Shown one piece after another: positions 1 through 7,237 of a DNA stretch of 61,790 bases. The position numbers and the translations under genes were made by a program. The first letter of the stretch is position 1. The number at the start of each line of letters is the position of its first letter. The DNA is from a virus. The stretch covers positions 1 through 61,790 of the IMG/VR virus record IMGVR_UViG_3300050821_016472; one strand, given 5' to 3'. Under the pieces are notes generated by a model. The model had not been told where the DNA came from. It searched no databases and worked only from the letters and a program-made list of their open reading frames with translations.

Positions 1-2
1 TG

Positions 3-161
3 TGCCGGCACCCCGACCTCAAGGTCAACGGGGGCGGGGGGCTCATGGTGCACCTGAACAACGGCATCTTCGCGCACGTGCACATCTGCGGCGCGCACGG
101 CCGGATCCGCCCGCTCCACTCGGCGATCCGGTGCGCCGGCCGGCGGCTCCGTGGGCTCTGA
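3..161 (+). CDS. Hypothetical protein, C-terminal fragment cut by window edge
   Basis: Only the last 52 residues are present, read in frame from the left edge to TGA at 159-161. A Cys-His pair near the edge and HICGAHG further on suggest a small zinc-binding fold like several neighbours. Its stop lies inside the start of the next gene, so the two are probably translated in a coupled way. I do not recognise the family. Confidence 0.6.
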   Translation, partial: CRHPDLKVNGGGGLMVHLNNGIFAHVHICGAHGRIRPLHSAIRCAGRRLRGL

Positions 162-801
162 GCGCTTCACGTACCCGCCCTTCTCGCGAGAGGAGCAGGA
201 GGCGACGCAGGCGTGGGCGTGGGCGCAGACGTGGTGCCGGGCGCAGATCTGCATCAAGGACCGGCTCACCGAGTGCGGGTTCCGCATGCACGTGCGCGGG
301 CCCTACACGATCCCGCTTTGCAAGACGCACGGTGCGATCCAGGACCCGCTTGTCGCCTTCCGGTTCTACCGGCTCGTCCTCCGCGCGCTCAACGCGCCGG
401 GCGCCACCCCGCTCGATCGCCGGCTCCTCGCCGAGCCCGTCGATGTGCGTCGACGGGTCCTCAAGCGGTGGCTCGCGTCGTACCGCAAGGAGCTCCGGCA
501 CGAGATGCGGGTCGGGGTCGTCGAGTGGATCGCTCGGCGGCGCCTCGAGCTCGCGGGGGGCGCGCGGCCGGTGTGCCCGGGGTGCGGGTGCGGCGAGGGC
601 GCGGTGTGCCGGATCACCTTCCCCGGCGGCGAGGGGGTGTGCGCGCCCGCGGGCTCGGTGCCGGGGCACCGCGTCTGCTCGGGCTGCGTGACCGCGCACG
701 GCGCCGGCGAGGGCGTTGAGATCGAGATACCACTCGGGCGCTACGGGGCGCGCAATGCGCCGCCGGGGCCCTTCACCGTACCGAAAGGGCTCGGGGCATG
801 A
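151..801 (+). CDS. Hypothetical protein with Cys-rich C-terminal half
   Basis: 216 residues from GTG at 151, overlapping the preceding stop. The first half is rich in Trp, Arg and charged helices. The second half holds CPGCGCGEGAVC (about residue 142) and VCSGC (about residue 175), two Cys pairs spaced like a zinc ribbon. This kind of short Cys4 module is common in phage accessory proteins that bind nucleic acid or protein, but no specific family is recognised. The next gene starts with ATGA overlapping this stop. Confidence 0.75.
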   Translation: MGSERFTYPPFSREEQEATQAWAWAQTWCRAQICIKDRLTECGFRMHVRGPYTIPLCKTHGAIQDPLVAFRFYRLVLRALNAPGATPLDRRLLAEPVDVRRRVLKRWLASYRKELRHEMRVGVVEWIARRRLELAGGARPVCPGCGCGEGAVCRITFPGGEGVCAPAGSVPGHRVCSGCVTAHGAGEGVEIEIPLGRYGARNAPPGPFTVPKGLGA

Positions 802-1106
802 GAGAGACGAAGGGCAGCGGCCCGGCAAAGGTGGTGAGGATCGTGCTCGTCGAGCGGCACGCGCGGGCGGGGCAGTACGCGGGGCTCGCGCTCTACGCGC
901 GCGCGATGTGGGCGGACAACCGGCGGGCCGAGATCAAGATGTGGGCGGCCGCCGGTGCGCCCGTGGACCTCGAGCGCGTGCCGGAAAGCATGCGCACGCG
1001 TTCTCGGTCGCTCGCCTCGTGCCGTGACCCGATGCTCGCGCAGGAGTGGGCGTGGGCGCAGTGGGACGAGTACCGCGCGGACGTCGAGGCGGCGCTCGCA
1101 CCATGA
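798..1106 (+). CDS. Small hypothetical protein
   Basis: 102 residues, ATG at 798 overlapping the previous stop by four bases. It is basic and helical; a QEWAWAQWDEY stretch near the C-terminus resembles the TQAWAWAQTW stretch near the start of the upstream protein, so the two may share a short motif or a distant origin. No known family is recognised. The end overlaps the next ATGA start. Confidence 0.7.
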   Translation: MRETKGSGPAKVVRIVLVERHARAGQYAGLALYARAMWADNRRAEIKMWAAAGAPVDLERVPESMRTRSRSLASCRDPMLAQEWAWAQWDEYRADVEAALAP

Positions 1107-1294
1107 GGGTCGTCGAGTGCATCTGCGACGGGTGCGGCAAGGGCGGCAAGTGCCGGGCGAACGCGCCGGCGCCGCCCGGGTGGTACTACGTCGAGGCCGC
1201 GATCTCCGACCCCATGAACGAGGGCGGCCTCACCGTGTGCTCCGAGGCCTGCAAGCGGCGGCTGACATGGCGCCGCGTGCGGCGGCGGGCATAG
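1103..1294 (+). CDS. Small zinc-ribbon-like protein
   Basis: 63 residues, ATG at 1103 in an ATGA overlap with the previous stop; longer in-frame extensions upstream were not chosen because coupling favours this start. CICDGCGKGGKC near the N-terminus and CSEACKRR near the C-terminus give two Cys clusters typical of a treble-clef or zinc-ribbon fold. It is the last gene of the first short plus-strand run. Binding partner unknown. Confidence 0.75.
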   Translation: MRVVECICDGCGKGGKCRANAPAPPGWYYVEAAISDPMNEGGLTVCSEACKRRLTWRRVRRRA

Positions 1295-1369
1295 GCGACC
1301 CCGCCCGGCTCGAACGCCGGCGCGCGCGTACGCGCGAAGCTCGTCGAGCGGGGTCGGGGCCACCCTACG

Positions 1370-1684
1370 TCAGCGCGGGGGCCAGCGCCACTTGCCGGCC
1401 TCGGGGCTGCCGCTCGCGCTCTTCTCGACGGCGGTGCGCCACACGGTGGCGCGGGGGTTCACGGCGTCGCGCTCCTGGTTGCTGAGGAGCACCATGTCGA
1501 GCGGGCCGTCCACCATGACCGCGAGCTGCGCGACCTCGCCCACGTGGCGGATCACGAGGGCGGGCCGCTCGATGATGCCGCCGGCGACGGGGTTCTTGAA
1601 CCCGTAGAGCACCACGCGCCCCGCGGAAACCTGCGGCTCCGGCGGTGCCGCGGGCGCTTGCTGGGGCAGGGGCGGGGTGGCCAT
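1370..1684 (-). CDS. Small hypothetical protein on the opposite strand
   Basis: 104 residues read leftward from ATG at 1684; a longer upstream reading frame exists but has no plausible composition. After a Pro/Ala/Gln-rich N-terminal 20 residues comes a compact, probably beta-rich domain with GRVVLYGFKN and RPALVIRHVG. No Shine-Dalgarno sequence is seen. Instead TAGCCT lies seven bases before the ATG, the leaderless-type arrangement found across this genome. It is divergent from the gene at 1733. Function not recognised. Confidence 0.65.
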   Translation of the reverse strand: MATPPLPQQAPAAPPEPQVSAGRVVLYGFKNPVAGGIIERPALVIRHVGEVAQLAVMVDGPLDMVLLSNQERDAVNPRATVWRTAVEKSASGSPEAGKWRWPPR

Positions 1685-1691
1685 GCGCGCA

Positions 1692-1697
1692 AGGCTA
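1692..1697 (-). promoter_or_regulatory. Leaderless-type -10 element (TAGCCT) for the minus-strand gene
   Basis: On the minus strand TAGCCT is followed by seven bases and then ATG at 1684. It is back to back with the plus-strand copy at 1719-1724. Confidence 0.55.
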
Positions 1698-1718
1698 GCG
1701 CGCGCCGCGGGCTCGGGA

Positions 1719-1724
1719 TAGCCT
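1719..1724 (+). promoter_or_regulatory. Leaderless-type -10 element (TAGCCT)
   Basis: TAGCCT, then eight bases, then GTG at 1733. The same hexamer drives the divergent gene, so 1685-1732 is a compact divergent promoter region. Confidence 0.55.
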
Positions 1725-1732
1725 CGGGCGCT

Positions 1733-1987
1733 GTGCGAGTAGCCGTCGCCCCGCGCCGTACGCCCGCACCCCCATGCGTAGGGTGCGGCGCGGCGGCGGG
1801 GGAGCACTGCCGGCTCGAGTGCGAGGCGCTCGAGGAGGACGCGCCCGCGCGCGCCGGGGATTATCCCCAAAGTGCCCCAACGCTCCCACCGCCGCGGCCT
1901 CAACGTCACGTAACCATTCGGGTCCGCCGGGTGGGAATTGTTCCCAGATTGCCCCATAGGCCGATCGCCCTCGAGCGCGGGCGTTGA
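1733..1987 (+). CDS. Small Cys-rich protein
   Basis: 84 residues from GTG at 1733, chosen because a -10-like TAGCCT lies eight bases upstream and because the following CVGCGAAAGEHCRLEC is a convincing four-Cys module like those in other small phage proteins. The C-terminal third is Pro/Arg-rich and less convincing; a small sequencing error or an early end is possible. Function unknown. Confidence 0.5.
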   Translation: MRVAVAPRRTPAPPCVGCGAAAGEHCRLECEALEEDAPARAGDYPQSAPTLPPPRPQRHVTIRVRRVGIVPRLPHRPIALERGR

Positions 1988-1988
1988 C

Positions 1989-2171
1989 GTGCTGGCCTTG
2001 GCGCTCGCCTTCGCGATCGCCCCTCGAGCGCCACCCGACCCGCCGGTGTGGCGGCTGGTCAACCGGCCCGAGCTGCACATCGGCGCCCGCCCGGCCGCGC
2101 TCGTGACCTCGGACGGCCCCGAGATCGCCGTCGGCGCGTCGGTGCAGGTCACGCTGCGGACGCCCTGGTGA
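1989..2171 (+). CDS. Short hypothetical protein, weakly supported
   Basis: 60 residues from GTG at 1989, one base after the stop of the previous gene. The N-terminal dozen residues are hydrophobic and could be a membrane or signal segment. The rest (ELHIGARPAALVTSDGPEI) looks like real beta-forming protein sequence. An in-frame ATG at 1938 would overlap the previous gene by 50 bases. No family recognised. Confidence 0.4.
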   Translation: MLALALAFAIAPRAPPDPPVWRLVNRPELHIGARPAALVTSDGPEIAVGASVQVTLRTPW

Positions 2172-2172
2172 C

Positions 2173-2181
2173 TGCTACGAT
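2173..2181 (+). promoter_or_regulatory. Extended -10 (TGCTACGAT), leaderless type
   Basis: TG at 2173, TACGAT at 2176-2181, seven bases, then ATG at 2189. No ribosome-binding site fits between them. Confidence 0.55.
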
Positions 2182-2188
2182 TGTGGGC

Positions 2189-2965
2189 ATGTGGAACGCG
2201 GCGGCGCGCAAGCCATACGGCGGGGTATACCCGTGCAAGCTCATCACGGTCACCGGCGTCCGGGCGTACTACCGGACCTTCTGGCACGTGGGCGCGGTCA
2301 AGGCGATCACGCCGTGCAACGAATGCGCGGGCGGCCACATCGAGGTCGGGGACTACACCGAGCGCTGCCCGAACAACTTCGGCGGGGGCACCGTGGGGGA
2401 CACCCACGAGGGCACGCGCTTGCTCGAGGACGTGCATGACCTCGAGGTCTGGGGCCGGTGGGACGACGTGCAGCCCACGGGGCCGGACGACCCGCGGTGG
2501 CCGAGCGTGTGCGATCACTGCGGCGCGCTCGCGCCGGCGGGCACGGCGGGGCCCTACAAGGTCGGGGACCGCCACGCCGACGTGACGCGGGTGGTGAACG
2601 TGACGCGGCTCTACTCAAACCCCTCGGGGGCGTACGAGGTCGGGGACCTCGTTTACCTCCCGTGCAACCGCGCGAAGGGCGACGGGTGCCCGTACTGGGA
2701 CAACTGCACCGGCCGCCACCTCCACGCCGTGCTCCCGAACGGTCACCTCTGGGACATCGACTCGCGCGCGAACAACTGCACGCTCCGCAACGACCGCACC
2801 CACCGGTGCTGGACGCAAGAGGGCGATCCCGCCGTGCACCTCACCGTCGGCAAACGCGGCCCCACGTGCGCCGCCGGCGCCGGCTCCATCCAGCACGGCG
2901 ACTACCACGGCTTCGTGGACGGGCACGTCATCTCGCCGAACCGCGGGCAGGGCCGCCGGCCGTGA
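2189..2965 (+). CDS. Hypothetical multi-cysteine phage protein
   Basis: 258 residues from ATG at 2189; the frame is open further upstream but the ATG sits seven bases behind a TGCTACGAT promoter-like element. Cys pairs occur as PCNEC, VCDHC and further single Cys/His residues (CPYWDNCTGRHLH), so two or more zinc sites are likely. Alternating hydrophobic strands suggest a beta-rich protein. Similar Cys-rich proteins are widespread in phage accessory regions without assigned function. Confidence 0.7.
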   Translation: MWNAAARKPYGGVYPCKLITVTGVRAYYRTFWHVGAVKAITPCNECAGGHIEVGDYTERCPNNFGGGTVGDTHEGTRLLEDVHDLEVWGRWDDVQPTGPDDPRWPSVCDHCGALAPAGTAGPYKVGDRHADVTRVVNVTRLYSNPSGAYEVGDLVYLPCNRAKGDGCPYWDNCTGRHLHAVLPNGHLWDIDSRANNCTLRNDRTHRCWTQEGDPAVHLTVGKRGPTCAAGAGSIQHGDYHGFVDGHVISPNRGQGRRP

Positions 2966-3237
2966 ACCCCGTCCGCCCCTTGTGGTGGCGGGTGCCCTTC
3001 GTCCCCAAGGAGTGCCTCCCCGATGACCGCGCGCTCGCGGTCACGCACGCCAGCCTCGACGCCCTGCTCTCACGCCCCGTGCGTGGTAGAGCGCCCCCAT
3101 GCAGCGCGCCCGCGCCCTCTTGCGCCTCCTTACCGACCGCTTCCCCCCCGAGCCCCGTCACGTCCACTCCCTCGCCCTCGGGGATGACGGGCGCCTCCTC
3201 GTCCGGCTCAACCTCCCCGACGGGTGGCTCGACGTAG
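2962..3237 (+). CDS. Possible small protein overlapping the next gene
   Basis: GTG at 2962 overlaps the previous stop in the usual GTGA way. The first 45 residues (VNPVRPLWWRVPFVPKECLP and on) look natural. The remainder is Ser/Pro-rich low-complexity sequence and runs 139 bases into the gene at 3099. Either the stop has been lost by a frame change or only the N-terminal part is meaningful. Confidence 0.3.
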   Translation: MNPVRPLWWRVPFVPKECLPDDRALAVTHASLDALLSRPVRGRAPPCSAPAPSCASLPTASPPSPVTSTPSPSGMTGASSSGSTSPTGGST

Positions 3238-3365
3238 TGCTCGACGAGGCGGACTTGCTCCTCGGGACGGCGGAGCTCGTCCTCGCCATCGTGGACGTCG
3301 TGGAAGCGCGCCGGCCCGTCAACGCCGTGTCACCACCGCCTATCTCCGAGCCCCGCCCCCGTTGA
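3099..3365 (+). CDS. Small acidic hypothetical protein
   Basis: 88 residues from ATG at 3099, with an imperfect -10-like TAGAGC six bases upstream. Composition is mixed alpha/beta with a strongly acidic middle (DVVLDEADLLLGTAEL). It ends 30 bases before the endonuclease gene. No family is recognised. Confidence 0.6.
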   Translation: MQRARALLRLLTDRFPPEPRHVHSLALGDDGRLLVRLNLPDGWLDVVLDEADLLLGTAELVLAIVDVVEARRPVNAVSPPPISEPRPR

Positions 3366-3383
3366 CGCCAAGTTGACGGCGCT

Positions 3384-3389
3384 TACTGT
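3384..3389 (+). promoter_or_regulatory. Leaderless-type -10 element (TACTGT)
   Basis: TACTGT, six bases, then ATG at 3396 of the endonuclease gene. TTGAC occurs upstream (3373-3377) but is too close to serve as a standard -35. Confidence 0.5.
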
Positions 3390-3395
3390 CCGTCC

Positions 3396-3818
3396 ATGTC
3401 GGACGGGTTCTGGCTCGAGATTGAAGAGAGCGGGCACGAGCTCCGAGATGCATGGGCGGCCGGTGTTTTTGACGGCGAGGGTTCCGTCTACCTCGAACGG
3501 AATTGCGGTGGCTACCGGATGACCGTCTCGATCGTTCAAAGCGCGCCGCGCGGGGCGCCGCCACCCCTCATGCTCTCGACATTGCGTGACGAGCACGGGG
3601 GCTCGCTCACCAAGGGCGAGCGCCCGAAAAAGACTACGCACCGGCAGATCTGGCGCTGGGTCGTGAGCGCAAGGAAAGCCGAACGGTTCCTCAACCGCAT
3701 CGTGCCCCATGTCGTGGCGAAGCTCCCCCAAGTGCGACTAGCGCTGCGTTCGCGTTCATTGCCCCGGCGTGACCTCGGCGCCGTTTGCCTTGAGCTTCGT
3801 CGGCTCAAGAAGCTCTGA
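3396..3818 (+). CDS. LAGLIDADG-family homing endonuclease
   Basis: 140 residues from ATG at 3396. The segment AWAAGVFDGEGSVYL (about residues 19-33) is the LAGLIDADG helix with the acidic residue and GEGS turn, followed by a beta strand as in the family. There is one motif, so it would act as a homodimer to cut an asymmetric or pseudo-palindromic site and promote spread of its own gene. It has its own promoter-like element and lies free-standing, not visibly inside an intron or intein. The lower GC and less CTC-biased codons of its middle hint at separate acquisition. Confidence 0.75.
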   Translation: MSDGFWLEIEESGHELRDAWAAGVFDGEGSVYLERNCGGYRMTVSIVQSAPRGAPPPLMLSTLRDEHGGSLTKGERPKKTTHRQIWRWVVSARKAERFLNRIVPHVVAKLPQVRLALRSRSLPRRDLGAVCLELRRLKKL

Positions 3819-4002
3819 AGGCCACCCCTGGGCCACTCGCAAGCACGCGAGACCGCTCCGCTTTGCCGGTGCCGTGGCCTACGCTCGCCGCCCCGCGTCC
3901 CCGGTAGTCCACCCGAGCGTCCCCGCCGCGCCCTCGTAACCGCCTCGATCCCGGCCCGAGCGTCCCCTGTGGCCTTGCAGCGTGGCCGGCGGCGGTGGCA
4001 CC

Positions 4003-4956
4003 ATGGCCACCATGCCCACGCCCAGCGAAAAACCGAAGCTTTTCCTGCCCCAGGAGCAGTGGCACGTGCTGCTAGACGCCTACCGGCGAGAGCCCGGGAA
4101 CCACACGGCGGCTGCTCGGACGGCCGCGTGTGACCGGAAAACTGCTCGCAAGTTGTGGGAGCACGGCGACGCGCGCAACCCGTGGTCCGCCCGGCCGATC
4201 CGCGAGGTGCTCCTCGGCGAGCGGCAGGCGGCGAGCGCGCGGGCGGCGGCGGCGGCGGCCATGGCGGCGGCGCCGGCGACGAGCGACGAGGTGCGGCGCT
4301 CGCGCGAGGCCGCGATCGAGATCATGGCCGAGGAGGCGAAGCTCCTCCGGTACGCCCGCACCAACGCGCAGGCGCTCCTCGACCTCACGACGATCCTCTC
4401 GGCCACGGCGATCAAGCTCGCCAAGCGGGTGGAGGTCACCCTCGAGAGCGAAGAGTTCCTCAAGGGCATGACGCTCGCGCAGGCGCTGCTCACCCTCAAC
4501 CGGGTCGCCGGCATCGTGCAAAAGGGCATCTACGTCGCGCAAAGCGTGACGGGCCTCGAGCGCGACGTCTTCGGGCCGCCCGAGGAGCGCGCGGGGCGCG
4601 GGGCGCCGGGCAAGCGGAAGATCACGAACGAGGAGGCGCTCGAGTCCCTCGCGCGCGCGGCGAACACCGCGAACTTGCTGAAGGAACGCGGCATGCGGAT
4701 CCTCCAAGGCGGCAAGGCGGGGGGGCCGACGTTGGTGGTGGGCGAGACCGGCACCGACCCGCGGGTGGGGGCGGACACTTTGGTGCACGGGGCGGACACG
4801 AACGGGGTGGCAAAAGGGGAAGCGATCGAGCCCGATGACACACCGGCCGGCGGTCCGTATGAGCCCAACGGGCTGGACGCCGAGCCCGAGGAGGCGGAGG
4901 ATGAACCCGCCGAGAGCGAGCCCCCGCCGCCATGGGGGCGCAACGGCGAGGGGTGA
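4003..4956 (+). CDS. HTH protein, candidate small terminase subunit
   Basis: 317 residues from ATG at 4003 (ATG at 4012 and an upstream GTG are alternatives). Residues about 20-50 form a helix-turn-helix-like segment (AAARTAACDRKTARKLWEHG) followed by long charged helices and an acidic, Pro-rich tail. DNA-binding domain plus helical oligomerisation region plus acidic tail is the layout of terminase small subunits, and the large subunit is 2.3 kb downstream. That role is inferred from layout and position; a general DNA-binding role is possible. Confidence 0.5.
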   Translation: MATMPTPSEKPKLFLPQEQWHVLLDAYRREPGNHTAAARTAACDRKTARKLWEHGDARNPWSARPIREVLLGERQAASARAAAAAAMAAAPATSDEVRRSREAAIEIMAEEAKLLRYARTNAQALLDLTTILSATAIKLAKRVEVTLESEEFLKGMTLAQALLTLNRVAGIVQKGIYVAQSVTGLERDVFGPPEERAGRGAPGKRKITNEEALESLARAANTANLLKERGMRILQGGKAGGPTLVVGETGTDPRVGADTLVHGADTNGVAKGEAIEPDDTPAGGPYEPNGLDAEPEEAEDEPAESEPPPPWGRNGEG

Positions 4957-4959
4957 ACC

Positions 4960-5199
4960 ATGGGCGAGGTGCTGCAGATCGGGGATAGCGTCTCGGTGGA
5001 TGGGGTGAAGTACCCGGTGAAGTTCATCACGAGCCCCGATCGCGGGCTCGTGGACATGGGCTCGGGCACGCTCGCCGTCGTCGTCTACACGGCGGAGGGC
5101 TGGGATTGGTCCCCCTACCCCGCCACGCTCGAGGAGACCGCGTTCATTGAGGGGCAGCCCGACTACGGGACGACGGTGGTGAAGGTCACCGAGCCGTGA
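4960..5199 (+). CDS. Small hypothetical beta-rich protein
   Basis: 79 residues, ATG three bases after the previous stop. Strand-like repeats (LQIGDSVSVDGVKYPVKFIT, GTLAVVVYTAEGW) suggest a small SH3-like or beta-barrel fold. The tail overlaps the next start (GTGA). No family recognised. Confidence 0.7.
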   Translation: MGEVLQIGDSVSVDGVKYPVKFITSPDRGLVDMGSGTLAVVVYTAEGWDWSPYPATLEETAFIEGQPDYGTTVVKVTEP

Positions 5200-5360
5200 A
5201 GCCCTGCGCAGGAAAGCGGGTGTACGGCTCGTTCGGGGCGGCCACCCGCGCCGCCCGCTCGACCGCGCGTCACCGCCGCGCGGGGCATGGCTCGAGGCTC
5301 CACGCCTACCGCTGCGAGGACTGCCGGGGGTGGCACGTCGGCTCGACGTGGTGCTCGTGA
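5196..5360 (+). CDS. Small zinc-ribbon protein
   Basis: 54 residues from GTG at 5196, overlapping stops on both sides by four bases. The layout KPCAGKRVYGS, basic middle, YRCEDCRGWHVGS, then STWCS at the end matches a small phage zinc-ribbon type in which a CxxC pair with GWH follows a run of Arg and His. Likely nucleic-acid binding, but the target is unknown. Confidence 0.75.
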   Translation: MKPCAGKRVYGSFGAATRAARSTARHRRAGHGSRLHAYRCEDCRGWHVGSTWCS

Positions 5361-5611
5361 AGAGCCTCGTCGGCGCGATCCCGGCGCTCCAGCTCGTGTG
5401 GTTCCTCACGCAACCGCGCGCGGCCGGGCGCGCCGAGACGCTCACCATCCGGGGCAGCGCCAAGGGCGGCGCCGTGCCCACGCACTACCGCCTGCGCGCC
5501 GTCTTTTGCCCGGCGTGCGGGCGGCACCGCACCGAGGCGGTGGACGCGCAGCTCGAGTGGCCCGCCTCGATCCCGCACGAGGGCTGCCCCGACGGGATGA
5601 TGATCGGGTGA
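5357..5611 (+). CDS. Small hypothetical protein with one Cys pair
   Basis: 84 residues from GTG at 5357 (GTGA overlap). A hydrophobic N-terminus (LVGAIPALQLVWFLTQ) precedes a beta-rich part with VFCPACGRHR and a later single Cys (HEGC), a plausible zinc site. Part of the tightly coupled run 4960-5820. Confidence 0.65.
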   Translation: MKSLVGAIPALQLVWFLTQPRAAGRAETLTIRGSAKGGAVPTHYRLRAVFCPACGRHRTEAVDAQLEWPASIPHEGCPDGMMIG

Positions 5612-5820
5612 GCAACCGCAGCGCATTCCATGTCCTCGAGATCGTCTCGGACCTGATCGAGGGCGGCTGTCATTCACGACGCACCGTGGCGAGGGCGTTT
5701 CACGTTTCCCTCCCCACGGCCGACCGGTGGCTCGCCGCCATCGCCAAGGAGATCCCAGGCGTTACGCGGCGCAAGGTGGGCCGCACCACGTGGTACGAAC
5801 GTCTGCGTGAGCAGCGTTAG
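5608..5820 (+). CDS. Small helix-turn-helix DNA-binding protein
   Basis: 70 residues from GTG at 5608 (GTGA overlap). Residues 5-55 read as a winged-helix or HTH domain: LEIVSDLIEGG, then SRRTVARAFHVSLPTADRWL as the turn and recognition helix, then a strand pair GVTRRKVGRTTWYERL. This is the layout of small transcriptional regulators. Its targets are unknown; the inverted-repeat promoter at 5903-5929 lies just downstream. Confidence 0.7.
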   Translation: MSNRSAFHVLEIVSDLIEGGCHSRRTVARAFHVSLPTADRWLAAIAKEIPGVTRRKVGRTTWYERLREQR

Positions 5821-5902
5821 AGAGACGTGGCGGGTCCTCCGGTGGCACTTCACCCGGCTCGAGGTGGTGCTGCTCGCGACCCTCACCGCGGGGCGGTGGC
5901 TT

Positions 5903-5925
5903 ACACGGGCCGCGCGCTGGTGTTA
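5903..5925 (+). repeat. 23-bp element repeated at 34511-34533
   Basis: 21 of 23 bases match the copy after the DUF932-like gene. It is an imperfect dyad (ACAC ... GTGT arms around a GC core) and leads straight into the extended -10 at 5921-5929, so it may be an operator. Confidence 0.5.
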
Positions 5926-5929
5926 CGCT
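5921..5929 (+). promoter_or_regulatory. Extended -10 (TGTTACGCT), leaderless type
   Basis: TG at 5921, TACGCT at 5924-5929, seven bases, then ATG at 5937. It overlaps the end of the dyad repeat at 5903-5925. Confidence 0.55.
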
Positions 5930-5936
5930 CGGGCGC

Positions 5937-6290
5937 ATGGGGCCCTTCGGTCACGTCGAATCCAACCGCATCGCCTACATCGTCGAGACGATCACGAGCG
6001 GGCTAAACCTCGGGGGCTTCGACTTCCGGGAGTTCACGAGGTCGAGCCAGGCGTTCATCGGCAACCCGTGGGCAAAGCCCTCGAGTCAAAACGCGCACGT
6101 GCACTCGGTGCCGCACCGCCTCGCCCGCCACCCGGCGCTCCGGATGAGGGTCCGCTCGGGGTACAAGCTCGCCTCGCCGCTGCACGAGCACGACGCCGCG
6201 CCGGCTCTCGCTGACCGCGACCACAAGCCGGGCAACGTACCGCGCACCCGCGAGCACGTGCCCCTCCGATCGCGGCCGGGGGCCCGGTGA
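5937..6290 (+). CDS. Hypothetical protein
   Basis: 117 residues from ATG at 5937, preceded at seven bases by a TGTTACGCT element. The N-terminal half is well ordered by composition (IAYIVETITSGLNLGGFDFR) and the C-terminal half is His/Arg-rich. It starts a coupled series that runs without a gap into the large terminase gene. A short upstream reading frame starting at GTG 5807 with a hydrophobic segment overlaps it and is not counted as a gene. Confidence 0.65.
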   Translation: MGPFGHVESNRIAYIVETITSGLNLGGFDFREFTRSSQAFIGNPWAKPSSQNAHVHSVPHRLARHPALRMRVRSGYKLASPLHEHDAAPALADRDHKPGNVPRTREHVPLRSRPGAR

Positions 6291-6526
6291 AAGAGGGAAC
6301 AAGCAACAGCGTCCCGCCCGCCCTCGAGTACCGCCTCGCACGCGAGAGCGACATGCCCGAGCCCGAGCGCTTCGAGATCACCGCCGGCGAGCAGCTCCTC
6401 ATGCCGTGCGGGAGCTACGCTGCCGCTCGCGCCGCGCTCGAGGCCGCGGCGCCGAAGCCGTACCCCGAGCCGCGCAACCGCCGCGAGAAGCGCAAGGCCG
6501 CCGCCGAGGCGAGGAGACGCCGGTGA
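6287..6526 (+). CDS. Small basic hypothetical protein
   Basis: 79 residues from GTG at 6287 (GTGA overlap). FEITAGEQLLMPCGSYAAAR looks like a small ordered segment; the last 30 residues are strongly basic (RREKRKAAAEARRRR). Function unknown. Confidence 0.6.
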   Translation: MKEGTSNSVPPALEYRLARESDMPEPERFEITAGEQLLMPCGSYAAARAALEAAAPKPYPEPRNRREKRKAAAEARRRR

Positions 6527-6801
6527 CCGCCTCGACGAAGCTGCGGCTCGCCTTCGTGTGCAACGGCACCGCGTGCGCGTGGTGGACCTTCCACGACCGC
6601 GCGATCGGCTCGTGGACGATGGCGCGGTGGGATGCCGCCTGCACCGCCGCCATGCTGCTCATGTTCGCGATCGAGTGGCGCCGCCCCACCGAGCGCCTCG
6701 ACCGGCGAGACCGGTTCTTCATCGGCTGGGTGGTGTTCGCTGCGACGCTGCACGTGCTGGCGAGCGAGCGGTTCCTTTCGCTCGTGGGGTACCACCCTTG
6801 A
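6523..6801 (+). CDS. Small membrane protein
   Basis: 92 residues from GTG at 6523 (GTGA overlap). Two hydrophobic segments, about residues 38-50 (AACTAAMLLMFAIEW) and 67-83 (FFIGWVVFAATLHVLA), with a very basic loop between them (RRPTERLDRRDR), suggest a two-pass inner-membrane protein with the loop inside. It could be holin-like by size, but no lysin is nearby, so no role is assigned. Confidence 0.6.
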   Translation: MTASTKLRLAFVCNGTACAWWTFHDRAIGSWTMARWDAACTAAMLLMFAIEWRRPTERLDRRDRFFIGWVVFAATLHVLASERFLSLVGYHP

Positions 6802-7013
6802 ACCGCTTCGCGTTGCGCTGGGACGAAGCCCGCGCCGAGTACGTGTGGCCCGGGCGCCCCCTCGCCGACGGGTGCGCCGATCCCAAGTGTGTCGCGCGCG
6901 CCGGCGGCCCTCGGCGTGCTCGCCGGATCCGTGATGCGCTCCGCGGCTCGCGCATGCCGCGGGCGTGTCGGCGCCACGCGATCCACATCCGCGCCGGGTG
7001 GTGCTTCCCGTGA
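6798..7013 (+). CDS. Small Arg-rich protein
   Basis: 71 residues from TTG at 6798, the start overlapping the previous stop as TTGA. It has ADPKC, then a basic stretch, and single Cys and His residues (RACRRHAIHIRAGWCFP) near the end, a possible zinc site. A TTG start in a TTGA overlap is used repeatedly in this genome. Confidence 0.55.
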   Translation: MNRFALRWDEARAEYVWPGRPLADGCADPKCVARAGGPRRARRIRDALRGSRMPRACRRHAIHIRAGWCFP

Positions 7014-7237
7014 GCCGAGCCCGCCGCGCCGTCACGCCGTGCAAGCACACGCCCGCCGGCGGCGGCATGGGCGGGGGGCACGTGCGCCTGTTCGCCTTCT
7101 CGTACTACGACCTCGCGGCCCTCCTCGACACGACGCCGGCGGCGGTGCGCACCCTCGTCGCCTCGGGGCGGCTCGATCCCACCTCACTCGACTCGGTTTG
7201 CCGCGCGTGGGCGCGGCGGCTCAAGCTGGTCGCATGA
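7010..7237 (+). CDS. Small HTH-like protein
   Basis: 75 residues from GTG at 7010 (GTGA overlap). YYDLAALLDTTPAAVRTLVA (about residues 32-51) reads as a helix-turn-helix of the MerR/excisionase or sigma-region type. It lies directly before the large terminase gene and overlaps its start; a small DNA-binding protein at this place could alternatively be the terminase small subunit. Too short to decide. Confidence 0.6.
   Translation: MSRARRAVTPCKHTPAGGGMGGGHVRLFAFSYYDLAALLDTTPAAVRTLVASGRLDPTSLDSVCRAWARRLKLVA

Noticed and set aside
1685-2575. Long minus-strand frame extending the gene at 1370-1684
   Set aside because: Upstream part is Arg/Pro/Ala shadow of the plus-strand gene at 2189; the leaderless promoter and ATG at 1684 explain the real start.
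3805-4065. Minus-strand frame in the gap before the candidate small terminase
   Set aside because: No natural composition, no start signals. The gap 3819-4002 shows only a possible TACGCT box and short inverted repeats.
5807-6214. Frame from GTG 5807 with a hydrophobic segment
   Set aside because: Only the first 42 residues look natural; the rest is a shadow of the gene at 5937 and carries its promoter. Kept out as a gene, though a lost stop is possible.
6523-6801. Two-pass membrane protein as a holin
   Set aside because: Size fits, but no endolysin or spanin is near and the basic loop is not diagnostic; left as membrane protein of unknown role.
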